64,000 nt of DNA from Bordetella genomosp. 4 (GTDB lineage: Bacteria > Pseudomonadota > Gammaproteobacteria > Burkholderiales > Burkholderiaceae_B): the NCBI RefSeq assembly GCF_002261185.1, contig NZ_NEVQ01000001.1, forward strand, positions 372,001 to 436,000, in the 5' to 3' direction. The notes under the pieces are model-generated. The model searched no databases. It saw only the letters and a program-made list of their open reading frames with translations, and was not told the origin of the DNA. Positions within the stretch are counted from its first letter, which is position 1; the number at the start of each line of letters is the position of its first letter. This document shows positions 26,075 to 35,138 of this stretch, one piece after another. Made by a program: the position numbers and the translations under genes.

Positions 26075-27066
26075 ACGGAGGCGCCAGAGGTGGTCACGAC
26101 TTTGCCCCATTTGCGGCTTTCTTCCTGGATTTTTGCGCTGTATTCCTTTGCATTGCCGAGCAGCGGCTCGGCGCCTTCGACTTCGAGTTTGGATTGGAAC
26201 GCGGGCTCGGCGGCGACCTTCAGGATTTCCGCTTCGAGCTGACGCACTGTCTCGACCGGTATGGTTTTAGGAGCCAAAATCCCGTAGGTCAGGGTGCTGT
26301 CGAAGTCCTTCAGCGCGGGGACACCGGATTCAGCCATGGTGGGAACATCGGGCAACAGTGCCATGCGTTTGGTGCTGGTGATGGCCAAGGCGCGCAGCTT
26401 TCCCGATTTGATCATGGGCATGGCGGCCGGAATCACGCTGAAGCTGAAGTCCACCAAACCTGCTGCCACGTCGGCGACTGCTGGCGCGGTGCCTTTGTAG
26501 GGAACATGTACGGCTTGCGCGCCGAGCGTCTGCAGGAACATTTCTCCAGTCAGATGGCCGCCAGTGCCGTTGCCGCTGGACGCATAATCCATATCAGCGT
26601 TCTTGCTCGACAGCGCCTCTGCCAACTGCGCGACGCTCTGAATCGGAGAACTGGCCGGTACGACCAGCAGCAGCGCCGAGGAGGCAAACATCGCCACAGG
26701 CTGTAAATCGGTCGACGCATTAAACTTCAGGTTCTTGTACAGAGCGGGGTTGATAGAGATCGTACCGGTGTGGCCCAGCAGAAAGGTGTTGCTTTGCGCA
26801 GACGCACGCACGACCTGCTCGGTACCCAAGTTTCCGCCTGCGCCGGGTTTGTTTTCGACGATCACATCGCGCTTGAATGTCTCGGTCAGGCCATGCGCCA
26901 ACTGGCGCGCCAGTACATCGTTCCCGCCGCCAGGAGAAAAGGGGACAATGATGCGCATGACTGGCGTGTTCTGGGCCCAGGCGGGCGTCAAGGATACGAC
27001 CGTCAGCCCCAGCGCCGTTGCCAGCGCGTGGCGGCGAGAGGGGGAACGCAGGATGGGCGGGTGCAT
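26071..27066 (-). CDS. Bug-family (TctC-type) periplasmic solute receptor
   Basis: A 331-residue periplasmic receptor with a twin-Arg-like signal peptide (SPSRRHALATALGL, cleavage after TPAWAQ, about residue 32). Mature landmarks are MRIIVPFSPGGGNDVLARQLAHGL, VENKPGAGGNLGTEQVVRA, VHVPYKGTAPAVADVAAGLVDFSF and LLPDVPTMAESGVP. ATG 27066 has CAGGAGA 5-6 nt upstream. It is first in a two-gene unit with pcaB and divergent from a LysR regulator, a common arrangement for aromatic-acid or dicarboxylate uptake linked to catabolism in Alcaligenaceae. The ligand is likely to be an acid feeding the PcaB-like enzyme (inference). Confidence 0.93.
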   Translation of the reverse strand: MHPPILRSPSRRHALATALGLTVVSLTPAWAQNTPVMRIIVPFSPGGGNDVLARQLAHGLTETFKRDVIVENKPGAGGNLGTEQVVRASAQSNTFLLGHTGTISINPALYKNLKFNASTDLQPVAMFASSALLLVVPASSPIQSVAQLAEALSSKNADMDYASSGNGTGGHLTGEMFLQTLGAQAVHVPYKGTAPAVADVAAGLVDFSFSVIPAAMPMIKSGKLRALAITSTKRMALLPDVPTMAESGVPALKDFDSTLTYGILAPKTIPVETVRQLEAEILKVAAEPAFQSKLEVEGAEPLLGNAKEYSAKIQEESRKWGKVVTTSGASV

Positions 27067-27126
27067 GGTGTCTCCTGGATTGGAATAGTTGAATTCACTG
27101 GTATTGTCGCCGTTGCGGGCCACCGG

Positions 27127-27141
27127 AATACAGTACGTATT
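27127..27141. promoter_or_regulatory. Palindrome in the Bug/LysR intergenic region
   Basis: AATAC-AGTAC-GTATT is a perfect interrupted palindrome 32 nt upstream of the LysR start. The divergent layout makes it a candidate LysR site, although the canonical T-N11-A spacing is not met. Confidence 0.45.
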
Positions 27142-27172
27142 GCTTTCATCAATTAAAAGAAAATGCAGGCTT

Positions 27173-28069
27173 ATGGATATCCGTTACCTACATAACTTTC
27201 TGAAAGTCGTCGATCTGGGCTCCATGTCCGAGGCAGCTCGCCAGTTGGATGTGAGTCCGGCTGCGATTGCACAACAGATGCGTACGCTTGAGCGTGAATT
27301 GGGGGCGTCGCTGTTGGTGCGGCAGGGGCGCAGTGTGCAGCCGACTGCCGCCGGACAGCGTTTGCTGGAGCGGGGCCGCATATTGGTACAGGATGCCGAT
27401 GCCTTGCGGGATTGGGTTGTGACGGATGAGGACGAAGGCGAGTTGCGGCTGGGGACCGTGAATACGGCATTACATAGTTTCTTGCCCGATATCTTGCATT
27501 CCTTTGCCAAGCATTACCCTGGGGTGCGAATTGCGTTGCGCAGCGCGGTTACGCCAGCCCTGTATGCGGCCTTGACGCAATTCGAACTTGACGCAGCCCT
27601 GTGTTTAAAGTCGCCTTTTGACTTGCCCAAGACCGTGCGCTGGACCTCGCTTCGTCAAGAACCCTTGATTGTGCTGGCGCACGCGAGTGACGCTGAACGT
27701 GACCCGTTGGAGTTACTGCGTACTGAGCCGTTCGTGCGTTACGATCGGCAATTGGCGGGCGGTAATTTGGCTGAGCGCTATCTGCAGATTCAGAAAATAC
27801 GACCGCATGAGCGCGTGGAGCTGAATTCCATTCTGGCTATTGCTTTATTGGTGCAGCGCGGGCTGGGTGTAGGCTTGGTGCCTGATATTGGTCAGGGTAT
27901 AGAGGGGCAGGGCCTGTGCAAGTTGGCTGTGCCTCCGGTCTCGGGATCGGAGGACGGGCTGCCGTTGCCCGCCCGAGAGCTGGGGTTGCTGTGGCGCCAT
28001 CAGTCCCCACGAGGGCATTGGGTGCAGACGTTGCTGCGGTGTGCACGAGATGTGATGGCTCGAGACTGA
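27173..28069 (+). CDS. LysR-family transcriptional regulator
   Basis: A 298-residue LysR regulator. The helix-turn-helix lies at about 1-60 (MDIRYLHNFLKVVDLGSMSEAARQLDVSPAAIAQQMRTLERELGASLLVR) and is followed by an effector domain beginning ELRLGTVNTALHSFLPDIL. ATG 27173 gives the standard N-terminus; an in-frame ATG at 27089 overlaps the divergent Bug gene region. It probably controls the divergent Bug-pcaB unit. The effector would be a carboxylic acid, but nothing in the sequence identifies it. Confidence 0.93.
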   Translation: MDIRYLHNFLKVVDLGSMSEAARQLDVSPAAIAQQMRTLERELGASLLVRQGRSVQPTAAGQRLLERGRILVQDADALRDWVVTDEDEGELRLGTVNTALHSFLPDILHSFAKHYPGVRIALRSAVTPALYAALTQFELDAALCLKSPFDLPKTVRWTSLRQEPLIVLAHASDAERDPLELLRTEPFVRYDRQLAGGNLAERYLQIQKIRPHERVELNSILAIALLVQRGLGVGLVPDIGQGIEGQGLCKLAVPPVSGSEDGLPLPARELGLLWRHQSPRGHWVQTLLRCARDVMARD

Positions 28070-28097
28070 AACGAAGAAGCGAGGGCGCCTGGTGATA

Positions 28098-29981
28098 TCA
28101 AAGCGGTCGACTGAGCGAAGGAGCCTGCGGTAAGCCCAATCCGAGTTGTCCCGTCAGATATTCCACTGCTTGGTGTGCGCCCGCGCGAATGGCAAAGGTT
28201 ATGGCGTCATGACCGGCATTGTTTTTCTTCGCGACGTCCGCGCCTGCTTCGACGAGCCACCGCATTAAGTCGTCTCGGTTCAAACCACTGGCTATCATCA
28301 AGGGCGTGATGCCGTTGTTATCGGCTGCATTGACATACTGCCTGCAGGCTTCGTCGGGATTGGCTGACGTTCTTCTGAGGACCTTGAGCAGTTCCTGAGC
28401 GCACATGAGCGAGCCGTCGTCGATAGCGGCTCGCAGCGGAGTTATCCCAGCGGAATCCGCCAAGGTAACGTCCGGATTGAGTCGCAACAACATGTCCAAC
28501 ATGAGGCTCTTTTTTCGAATCGACCATAGCACCGGAGAACTGCCGTCGGGGTACCTGGCGTTGATATTCGCTCCCGCTGCATGCAGCTTGTTCATCAGCT
28601 CGACGTCGAGTTGCTCCAGGGAGAGCATGAAGGGAGTCAGTCTGTCTTCATTGCGTATTTCGAGGTTGGCTTCGTGTTTGAGCAGGATTGCGACCATAGG
28701 CATATGCCTCCTTTTCCCAATTGCCAATATCAGTGCGGTCGAGCCATAGTTGTCTCTGGCATTGACGTCGGCGCCTATCTCAAGCAGAGCCGTAGCCGCT
28801 GCCATGTTGCCTGCCGCTGTCGCGATCAGCAACGCCGTTTTTCCTGAAAGCGTATTGACAGTGGGGCGGGGGCCGCGGTTCGGGGGCGGTGCTACATGGA
28901 TGGAGCGTGCTTCGAGGTTCGCGTGGTACTTATGCAGCACGCGAATGACAGCCGCTTTATTGGACTCCGCTGCCAGCATCAATAGCGTGTATTTACGGCG
29001 ATCAGTCACGGCAATATCGGCGCCTGCCTGAATGAGCGCCTCTACCGCGTCCGCGTGACCGGCAGAAACTGCTGCTGTGAGCAGTGCATGTCCGGTTTTG
29101 CCTCGCACACTGAGTGTCGGATTTCCTTGCAGCAGTTTTTCGATCAGCGAGGCATCGCCAAGTTGTACGGCCCTCTCTAGCAGGGTCTCGCAATCGTAGG
29201 GTGTCGCAACGGCGAGGGCGCCGCGCTTAATCAATGCCGCCGCGGACTGGAGTTGGTGGGATTGCGTCGCGAGCCTGAAAGGACTGCACCGCATCAGGAA
29301 ACTTTTTTTCATCGATGCCCCGGCATCGAGTAGCTTGTCGATTGCCATGATCTGGGCATGTGCGATGGCAAACATCAATGCCGTGAATCCGCTTGTGGGC
29401 GTTTCGAACGGGTTCGGATAATCGGGGTCGCCATAGACGGCCAGGCACTTTAGATCCTGCTTTTCAGCGGCGTAAACCGCCTCTTGGATTGACATCGCGT
29501 TGTCGTCAACCTCCGCACCGGCGTCGATCAGGTCCTGCATGAGTGTGAGGTGTCCACCGTGTGCGGCAATCATCAACGCCGACAAGCCATTGCGGTCCTG
29601 TGCGTCGAGAAATTTGAAGTCACCTGTTTTGTCGCCACGCCGGTGTTTTAGTTCGGCAACCGCCATTCTGGCTAGCCATTCGTCGCCGTTGCAAGTGAGC
29701 ACATCCTTACCGTCTTTATGATATTGGATCAGATCGGCAGCGGCCTCGACGTTGCCACGATCCGCAGCGACGTGCAGAAGAGTCTGGCCATCATCATTGA
29801 TTTGGCTGAGATCCAGGCCTGGCGATTTGAGAAGTTCCTTGATAGTCAGCTGGTCGTGATTGGCAATCGCATCGAAGAGCCGGGACTCTGGGCTCATGCT
29901 GTCTATTTCTGTATGCTCTAAGTATTCGGTTTTGACTGACGCCGGGTGGTTGGCGGGCGCGAAGTGATCGGAATTGGGCAT
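28098..29981 (-). CDS. Large ankyrin-repeat protein
   Basis: A 627-residue protein built almost entirely of ankyrin repeats from about residue 30 to the end, e.g. DDGQTLLHVAADRGNVEAAADLI, NGLSALMIAAHGGHLTLMQDLIDAGAEVD, YGSTALILAIGKRRHMPMVAILLKHEANLE and NGITPLMIASGLNRDDLMRWLVEAGADV. I count roughly 13-15 repeats, several degenerate. There is no signal peptide and no catalytic domain. The ATG at 29981 has GAGGAAATC upstream. Bacterial ankyrin proteins of this size act as scaffolds, protective partners or secreted effectors; the role cannot be told. It lies downstream of the membrane dehydrogenase operon but beyond a strong terminator. Confidence 0.9.
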   Translation of the reverse strand: MPNSDHFAPANHPASVKTEYLEHTEIDSMSPESRLFDAIANHDQLTIKELLKSPGLDLSQINDDGQTLLHVAADRGNVEAAADLIQYHKDGKDVLTCNGDEWLARMAVAELKHRRGDKTGDFKFLDAQDRNGLSALMIAAHGGHLTLMQDLIDAGAEVDDNAMSIQEAVYAAEKQDLKCLAVYGDPDYPNPFETPTSGFTALMFAIAHAQIMAIDKLLDAGASMKKSFLMRCSPFRLATQSHQLQSAAALIKRGALAVATPYDCETLLERAVQLGDASLIEKLLQGNPTLSVRGKTGHALLTAAVSAGHADAVEALIQAGADIAVTDRRKYTLLMLAAESNKAAVIRVLHKYHANLEARSIHVAPPPNRGPRPTVNTLSGKTALLIATAAGNMAAATALLEIGADVNARDNYGSTALILAIGKRRHMPMVAILLKHEANLEIRNEDRLTPFMLSLEQLDVELMNKLHAAGANINARYPDGSSPVLWSIRKKSLMLDMLLRLNPDVTLADSAGITPLRAAIDDGSLMCAQELLKVLRRTSANPDEACRQYVNAADNNGITPLMIASGLNRDDLMRWLVEAGADVAKKNNAGHDAITFAIRAGAHQAVEYLTGQLGLGLPQAPSLSRPL

Positions 29982-30050
29982 GTCGATTTCCTCGGAGAAT
30001 GATGAGTGAGTTACCAGATCATGCCGAAGGTTCCAATGGCGGTAGCCCAA

Positions 30051-30090
30051 TAAAAAACGCCTCGATATCAGAATCGAGGCGTTATTTTTT
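30051..30090. terminator. Strong bidirectional intrinsic terminator
   Basis: AACGCCTCGAT (30056-30066) and ATCGAGGCGTT (30073-30083) form a perfect 11-bp stem with a 6-nt loop, flanked by A-tract and T-tract. It ends the minus-strand dehydrogenase operon just past the cytochrome stop codon. Confidence 0.9.
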
Positions 30091-30110
30091 CACTGTGGAA
30101 TCAGTACGGC

Positions 30111-31421
30111 TTAACGCACGGGTTGTGGCGTTGCGCCCACTTCCTCACGCACCTTTGCCACCTGGTCTGCCGTCACGGCCGGCGCTTTATTGCCCCAACT
30201 GGACCGCACAAAGGTGAGCACCGACGCGACTTCTTTGTCGGTCAAACGCCAGTCAAAGGCCGGCATGCCGTACTGCGTTGGCGCAGCGGTCGTACCCGGC
30301 AATTGCGCGCCCTTGAGCACGATGTGGATCAAGGAGGTCGGGTCCTCCGAGTTCACAGTGGAGCTCAACGCCAACTGCGGGAACGTCTGCTCGTAGCCCT
30401 TGCCGGTCGTACGGTGGCAGGCCGCGCAGTTGTTCAGGAAGTCCATTGCGCCTTCGCTGTTGGCTTTGCCGGTGCGCAATGCCACGGAGGCTGCCTCGTC
30501 ATAGGCCAAGGGTTGGGTCGCATCCTTGTTCACTGGCGAGAGCGTCTTCAGATAGGCCGCGATGGCGTTCAGGTCGGCATCGTTCAGATGCTGAGTACTG
30601 TCGGCCACGACTTGCGACATGCCGCCAAACGTCGCAGAGTGCTTGTTCATGCCACCCTTGAGAAAGGCCACGATGTCTTCCTTGGACCAACTGCCCAGAC
30701 CGTCCGTGGCGTCGCCACGCAGGTTTTTGGCCAGCCAGCCTTCGACGACGCCGCCAGACAGGAACTCGGTGCCATCGGCATCGGTGAGCGCTTTTTCCTG
30801 CAAGGCCACGCCACGCGGCGTGTGGCAGGTGCTGCAATGGCCCAGGCCCTCAACCAGGTACTTGCCGCGCAGCACTTCGGCCTGGCCCGCATCGGCCGAA
30901 GCACTTGCCGGAGCCGGGGCAGCCTCGACGGGATCTGGCGAGAACATCCAGCGCCAGATACCCAGAGGCCAACGCATGGACAGCGGCCAGACAATGTCGG
31001 TGTCTTTATTGGCTTGATTGACGGGCTCTACGCCATGCATGAAGTAGGCATACAAGGCCTTGACATCATCGGGCGAGACCTTGGCATAGGCGGTGTATGG
31101 CATGGCCGGATACAGCGAGTGGCCGTCCTTTGCGACGCCATGACGGACCGCGCGGTCGAAGTCTTCCAGTGTGTACTCGCCGATACCGGTTTCCTTATCG
31201 GGCGTGATGTTGGTGGAATAGATCATCCCCAACGGCGAGTCGATGCCCAGGCCGCCCGCAAAGGGTTTGCCGCCCTGTGCGGTGTGGCAGGCAATACAGT
31301 CGCCTGCGCGCGACAGATATTCACCTTGTTTGACGAGCTGTTGATCCGCCGTATCGGCAGCCCATGCGGAGCTGGCTGCCAGCGCGAGCAGGGCGGTGAG
31401 GGTGTGTTTAAGCATGTTCAT
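30111..31421 (-). CDS. Triheme cytochrome c subunit of a membrane-bound GMC dehydrogenase
   Basis: A 436-residue periplasmic cytochrome with signal peptide (cut after SSAWAA, residue 22) and three haem c motifs: CIACH (42-46), CSTCH in GLGHCSTCHTPRG and CAACH in LNNCAACHRTTG. The three-domain layout, YSTNITPDKETGIGEYTLEDFDRAVRHGV and YPAMPYTAYAKVSPDDVKALYAYF match the electron-accepting subunit of gluconate 2-dehydrogenase and related FAD-dependent sugar or alcohol dehydrogenases. It passes electrons from the flavin subunit to ubiquinone. It is last in the operon, 13 nt after the GMC subunit gene. Confidence 0.94.
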   Translation of the reverse strand: MNMLKHTLTALLALAASSAWAADTADQQLVKQGEYLSRAGDCIACHTAQGGKPFAGGLGIDSPLGMIYSTNITPDKETGIGEYTLEDFDRAVRHGVAKDGHSLYPAMPYTAYAKVSPDDVKALYAYFMHGVEPVNQANKDTDIVWPLSMRWPLGIWRWMFSPDPVEAAPAPASASADAGQAEVLRGKYLVEGLGHCSTCHTPRGVALQEKALTDADGTEFLSGGVVEGWLAKNLRGDATDGLGSWSKEDIVAFLKGGMNKHSATFGGMSQVVADSTQHLNDADLNAIAAYLKTLSPVNKDATQPLAYDEAASVALRTGKANSEGAMDFLNNCAACHRTTGKGYEQTFPQLALSSTVNSEDPTSLIHIVLKGAQLPGTTAAPTQYGMPAFDWRLTDKEVASVLTFVRSSWGNKAPAVTADQVAKVREEVGATPQPVR

Positions 31422-31434
31422 CTTCGCCGTCCTC

Positions 31435-33216
31435 TTATGCCTGCACCAAGGGGCGGCCCTGGTTCTTCATGTACTGTTCGCGGATGGCTTTGACAGACCA
31501 ATAGGCCAGTGCGCCGACCAGGCCGGTGGGGTTGTAGCCCATGTTGTACGGGAACGTGCTTGCGCCCATGACGAACAGGTTGGGTACATCCCAGCTTTGC
31601 AGATAGCGGTTGAGCACGCTGTCTTGCGGGCTGGTGCCCATGATGGTGCCGCCGGTCAGGTGAGTGCTTTGGTACACGCGCGTATCCCAATGCGAACCGG
31701 GCTTGCGCACGTTGACCACGTACTTCTCCGGATTCATGGCTTTGGCGACCTTTTCGACCTGGCTGCCGACGTAGTCGAGCATCTTGTACTCGTTGTCGTG
31801 CCAATCGAACGTCATGCGCAGCAGCGGCAGGCCGTGCGAGTCTTTGTAGGTCGGATCCAGCGACATGTAGGCGTCGCGGTAAGGCATCACCGAACCGGAC
31901 ATGCCGATGTTGAACGAACGCTGATACGCGTCTGCCATACCTGCTTTCCAGCCCGAACCCCACGTGGGCGAGCCTGGCATGGGCGATGCCTGTTTGATGG
32001 GGCGTCCGCCGGTGGTGGCTTGGCGTACAACCGCGCCGCCGATGAAGCCCAACGGTGCGTGATCGAATTGATCGGCATTCAGATCATCAAAGGCCCATGC
32101 ACTGGCACCCGCGCCTTCGAAGGGGTTGAAATAGTTCCCCTTGGGCATGATGATGCGGATGCCGCCGTTCATTTGATAGGCGAGGTTCTTGCCCACGACG
32201 CCTTCGCCCGTGGCCGGGTCGTAGGGAGTACCGATACCTGAGAGCAGCATCAAGCGCGTATTGTGTGTCTGGAACGCACACAGAATGACCAAATCTGCCG
32301 GCTGTTCGACTTCGCGGCCTTGTGCATCCACATAGGTGACGCCGGTAGCCATCTTGCCGGATTTGTCTACGTTGACCTTGGTGACGTACGCGTTCGTGCG
32401 CAATTCAAAGTTGGGTTTCTTCAACAGTACCGGCAGGATCGTCGTCTGTGGCGACGCCTTCGAGTACATGAAGCAGCCGTAGTTTTCGCAGAAGCCGCAG
32501 AAATTACAAGGGCCCAGGCGCACGCCGTACGGATTGGTATACGGGCCAGACGCGTTGGAGGCAGGGGCGGCAAAGGGGTGGTAACCGACGTCGCGTGCAG
32601 CTTTTTCAAAAAGCGATTGCGCGTAGGTCTGTTGCAGCGGCGGCAGCGGGAATTCGTCCGTGCGCGGGCCTTCCAAAGGATTGCCGCTTTCCTGAATTTT
32701 GCCGTTGATGTTGCCGGCTTTGCCCGAGGTGCCGCAGACTTTTTCGAAGAAGTCGTAGTGCGGCTCCAAGTCTTCGTAAGTGACGCCGTGGTCTTGCAGC
32801 GTCATGTCCTTCGGGATGAAGTCTTTGCCGTAGCGTTCTTCGGTGCGCGTGCGCAGAACGAGTTCTTCCGGCAGGTTGCGGTAGTGCATGCCGTTCCAGT
32901 GGAAACCCGCGCCGCCCACGCCATTGCCCAACAGGAACGAGCCGTGTTGGCGATAGGGCACTGCGGTTTCGCCCAGGCTGTGGCGGATGGTCACGGTTTC
33001 CTTGGACAGATCCTGGAACAGCTTACCGCGCACTGAATACGCTAGCTCGTCCAAGACTTTTGGATACTCTGCATCATTGGGCGTGTCCTGCATGGGTCCG
33101 CGTTCCAATGCCAGCACTTTCAGGCCGTCATTGGTGAGCTCTTGGCCCATGATTGCGCCGGTCCAGCCGAAACCGACCAGCACCACATCAACTTTTTCTT
33201 TCTTGATAGATGCCAT
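31435..33216 (-). CDS. FAD-dependent GMC dehydrogenase, large catalytic subunit (gluconate 2-dehydrogenase type)
   Basis: A 593-residue flavoprotein of the GMC oxidoreductase family. The N-terminal Rossmann motif VVLVGFGWTGAIMGQEL binds FAD and the late SHWDTRVYQSTHLTGGTIMG carries the active-site His. A cysteine cluster C-x2-C-x2-C-x4-C at residues 237-248 (GPCNFCGFCENYGC) resembles the iron-sulfur site of bacterial FAD-glucose dehydrogenase and should link FAD to the cytochrome. It has no signal peptide of its own and would be carried across by the Tat leader of the small subunit encoded 4 nt upstream. Whether it oxidises gluconate, another sugar acid or an alcohol is unknown. Confidence 0.93.
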   Translation of the reverse strand: MASIKKEKVDVVLVGFGWTGAIMGQELTNDGLKVLALERGPMQDTPNDAEYPKVLDELAYSVRGKLFQDLSKETVTIRHSLGETAVPYRQHGSFLLGNGVGGAGFHWNGMHYRNLPEELVLRTRTEERYGKDFIPKDMTLQDHGVTYEDLEPHYDFFEKVCGTSGKAGNINGKIQESGNPLEGPRTDEFPLPPLQQTYAQSLFEKAARDVGYHPFAAPASNASGPYTNPYGVRLGPCNFCGFCENYGCFMYSKASPQTTILPVLLKKPNFELRTNAYVTKVNVDKSGKMATGVTYVDAQGREVEQPADLVILCAFQTHNTRLMLLSGIGTPYDPATGEGVVGKNLAYQMNGGIRIIMPKGNYFNPFEGAGASAWAFDDLNADQFDHAPLGFIGGAVVRQATTGGRPIKQASPMPGSPTWGSGWKAGMADAYQRSFNIGMSGSVMPYRDAYMSLDPTYKDSHGLPLLRMTFDWHDNEYKMLDYVGSQVEKVAKAMNPEKYVVNVRKPGSHWDTRVYQSTHLTGGTIMGTSPQDSVLNRYLQSWDVPNLFVMGASTFPYNMGYNPTGLVGALAYWSVKAIREQYMKNQGRPLVQA

Positions 33217-33220
33217 GGTG

Positions 33221-33937
33221 TTAAGCCTTTTCGCCAGAGATAGAAACAGGGCCGTACGGATACTTCACATTGCCCTGGGCAGGCCAATCCATGAATTCGC
33301 CGCGTGCGCCGGGAAAACCGATCATCTTCCAGCCCACCATGCCTTTGTTGCCGCCATACTGTGGATCGGCGAAAAAACCTTCTTTGGTGTTGGACCACAA
33401 GAAACTGAAGAAAGTCTTGGAGGGGACTTTTTCGAACTTGATCTTGCCGGTTTCCAGGTCTCTGAGGACTTGTACTTGAGTGGATTGATCCAAGCTGGCG
33501 TAGGCTTTGCCGAATTGTTTTTGGCAATACTCATTACAGGATGAGATGCCGTGGCGGTACATGTCGCGCGGGGGCACATTCAGCTGGTAGCCGTAAGTCG
33601 GATCCACATCGGGGTGAAATGGGCCCTGCATGTACCAGAGCTTGCCATGGCCGAACGGGGTTTCCATCTGACGATCGATGAATTCGGGGACTCCCGCAGC
33701 AATGGCGCCCGGGCCGAGTTCGTCGGCCGGGATCAAATGGTCTACCGCTGCATTGATGAATGCCCACTCGTCTTGAGTGAAATAGGTAGGGCTGTATGTT
33801 TTTTTTGCTGAGCCGCTTTCGGCTTCGCTGGCCTGGGCCGTTTGCGTGACGGCGACACTGCTGGCCAAGGTAGACGCGGGAACAAGCGCGATAGCCTGCT
33901 GCAGGAATCGTCTGCGAGGCCGGATTTCTTCTGTCAT
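33221..33937 (-). CDS. Gluconate 2-dehydrogenase subunit 3 family protein (small subunit)
   Basis: A 238-residue protein with a twin-arginine signal (RPRRRFLQQAIALVPASTLASS) and the family core YFTQDEWAFINAAVDHLIPADELGPGAIAAGVPEFIDRQM, followed by FFSFLWSNTKEGFFADPQYGGNKGMVGWKMIGFPG. This small subunit helps mature and Tat-export the flavin subunit. ATG 33937 is supported by GGAGAG upstream and because it starts the Tat leader. It is first of a three-gene operon (small, large, cytochrome). About 500 nt of noncoding DNA precedes it, shared with the divergent lipoprotein operon. Confidence 0.92.
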   Translation of the reverse strand: MTEEIRPRRRFLQQAIALVPASTLASSVAVTQTAQASEAESGSAKKTYSPTYFTQDEWAFINAAVDHLIPADELGPGAIAAGVPEFIDRQMETPFGHGKLWYMQGPFHPDVDPTYGYQLNVPPRDMYRHGISSCNEYCQKQFGKAYASLDQSTQVQVLRDLETGKIKFEKVPSKTFFSFLWSNTKEGFFADPQYGGNKGMVGWKMIGFPGARGEFMDWPAQGNVKYPYGPVSISGEKA

Positions 33938-34446
33938 TGAGACTCTCCGAGGTTTACGTCTGCTGTCTCGATCAGGCGGAGAACATGCATTCTTGAAAAC
34001 ACGGCTACGAGCTTGAGACAGCATCAGTGATGGCAGATGACCATTCCTCTTTTGGGTAATAGAGGACACTGATCTTTGCATTATGCGCTCTCAGTGCAAC
34101 TTTAAATTGCAATCTTGAGTCGACAACTCGGATTTCAGGACTTCGTAAAGTTATATCTGTAAATTCCGAAAACCCCGATATTGTTTGACGATTTTTTCAC
34201 CGCAATTCCTCTGCGCGGTGAGCGTTCCCACGTCTACATATATGGCCGCACACGTGGCCAAAAATGCAATAAGGAATGACGTGGAACTATAGCCGGCGCT
34301 TCGCCACCTATACGGACATTCATCACAGCAGTCACATTTTCGATAGACATATGCATTGAGGCGATACGCGTCAATACACGATGGTGTGCTATCGGAATGT
34401 GGAGTGCATCGAGTCGCATGCGTGCTCGAGCATCAAAAGGGAAAAA
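33938..34446. other. Long divergent intergenic region
   Basis: About 510 nt, noticeably AT-richer than its surroundings around 34080-34200, without a credible gene. It separates the dehydrogenase operon (-) from the lipoprotein operon (+) and must hold both promoters. A TCACCGC/GCGGTGA inverted repeat near 34198-34222 and a TGGCC/GGCCA repeat near 34243-34260 are visible; neither resembles a terminator. Confidence 0.6.
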
Positions 34447-35124
34447 ATGTTCCGTAAGATCAGATTCATCAGCATTGCTGCGTTTGCTTCCATCTTGGCC
34501 ACCGGTTGTGCGACGGAGCGTTCACAAGCTGTGGCCGTTCCAACGGTCGCCTCGGCGGGTTCCCCATATCAGGGCGTGCGCAGCCCGATCTCGGTCGGCA
34601 AATTCGATAATCGCAGCGATTATCTGCGTGGTGTTTTTTCGGATGGAGTGGATCGCCTCGGAGGCCAGGCCAAGACGATTTTGATCAGTCATCTGCAGCA
34701 GACGGGACGATTCCAGGTGATGGATCGCGAAAACCTCACCGAAATCACTCAAGAAGCCGCGTTCAACAAGCAAGCGAACCGCATCCAGGGCGCGCGTTAT
34801 GTGGTCACTGGCGATGTGACCGCGTTTGGTCGGAAGGTGACTGGCGATCATCAGCTCTTTGGCATCCTCGGACGCGGCAAAGAGCAAGTGGCTTATGCCA
34901 AGGTCGATCTCAATGTAGTGGATGTGGTGACATCCGAAGTCGTCTATTCCGCCGCCGGCGCAGGCGAGTACCGCTTGTCGAATCGCGAAATCGTCGGCTT
35001 TGGCGGCACCGCCAGCTACGACTCCACTCTCAACGGAAAAGTGCTCGATCTGGCCATACGGGAAGCCGTCGACAAACTCGTGTCCGGCATTGAGCAAGGC
35101 ACGTGGCAGCCCTCTAAAAACTGA
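34447..35124 (+). CDS. CsgG/HfaB-family lipoprotein
   Basis: A 225-residue lipoprotein (lipobox ILATGC, Cys about residue 21) with the CsgG core: ISVGKFDNRSDYLRGVFSDG, AKTILISHLQQTGRFQVMDRENLTEITQEAAFNKQANRIQGARYVVTGDVTAFG, YAKVDLNVVDVVTSEVVYSAAGAGEY. CsgG forms the curli secretion pore, but many relatives lie in three-gene lipoprotein sets of unknown role, as here with DUF4810 and DUF799 proteins. ATG 34447 follows AAAAGGGAAAA. The next gene starts 14 nt later, so the set is an operon. No curlin genes are present, which argues against a curli role. Confidence 0.9.
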   Translation: MFRKIRFISIAAFASILATGCATERSQAVAVPTVASAGSPYQGVRSPISVGKFDNRSDYLRGVFSDGVDRLGGQAKTILISHLQQTGRFQVMDRENLTEITQEAAFNKQANRIQGARYVVTGDVTAFGRKVTGDHQLFGILGRGKEQVAYAKVDLNVVDVVTSEVVYSAAGAGEYRLSNREIVGFGGTASYDSTLNGKVLDLAIREAVDKLVSGIEQGTWQPSKN

Positions 35125-35138
35125 TCGTCGAGACAATC

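Noticed and set aside
30123-31493. A 456-codon plus-strand open frame opposite the triheme cytochrome gene
   Set aside because: Antisense to a gene with three CxxCH motifs; the translation has no family features and is explained by codon bias of the real gene.
34193-34222. T-run plus TCACCGC/GCGGTGA stem as a terminator
   Set aside because: The T-run precedes the stem on the plus strand and reads as A on the minus strand after the stem, so it cannot terminate in either direction.
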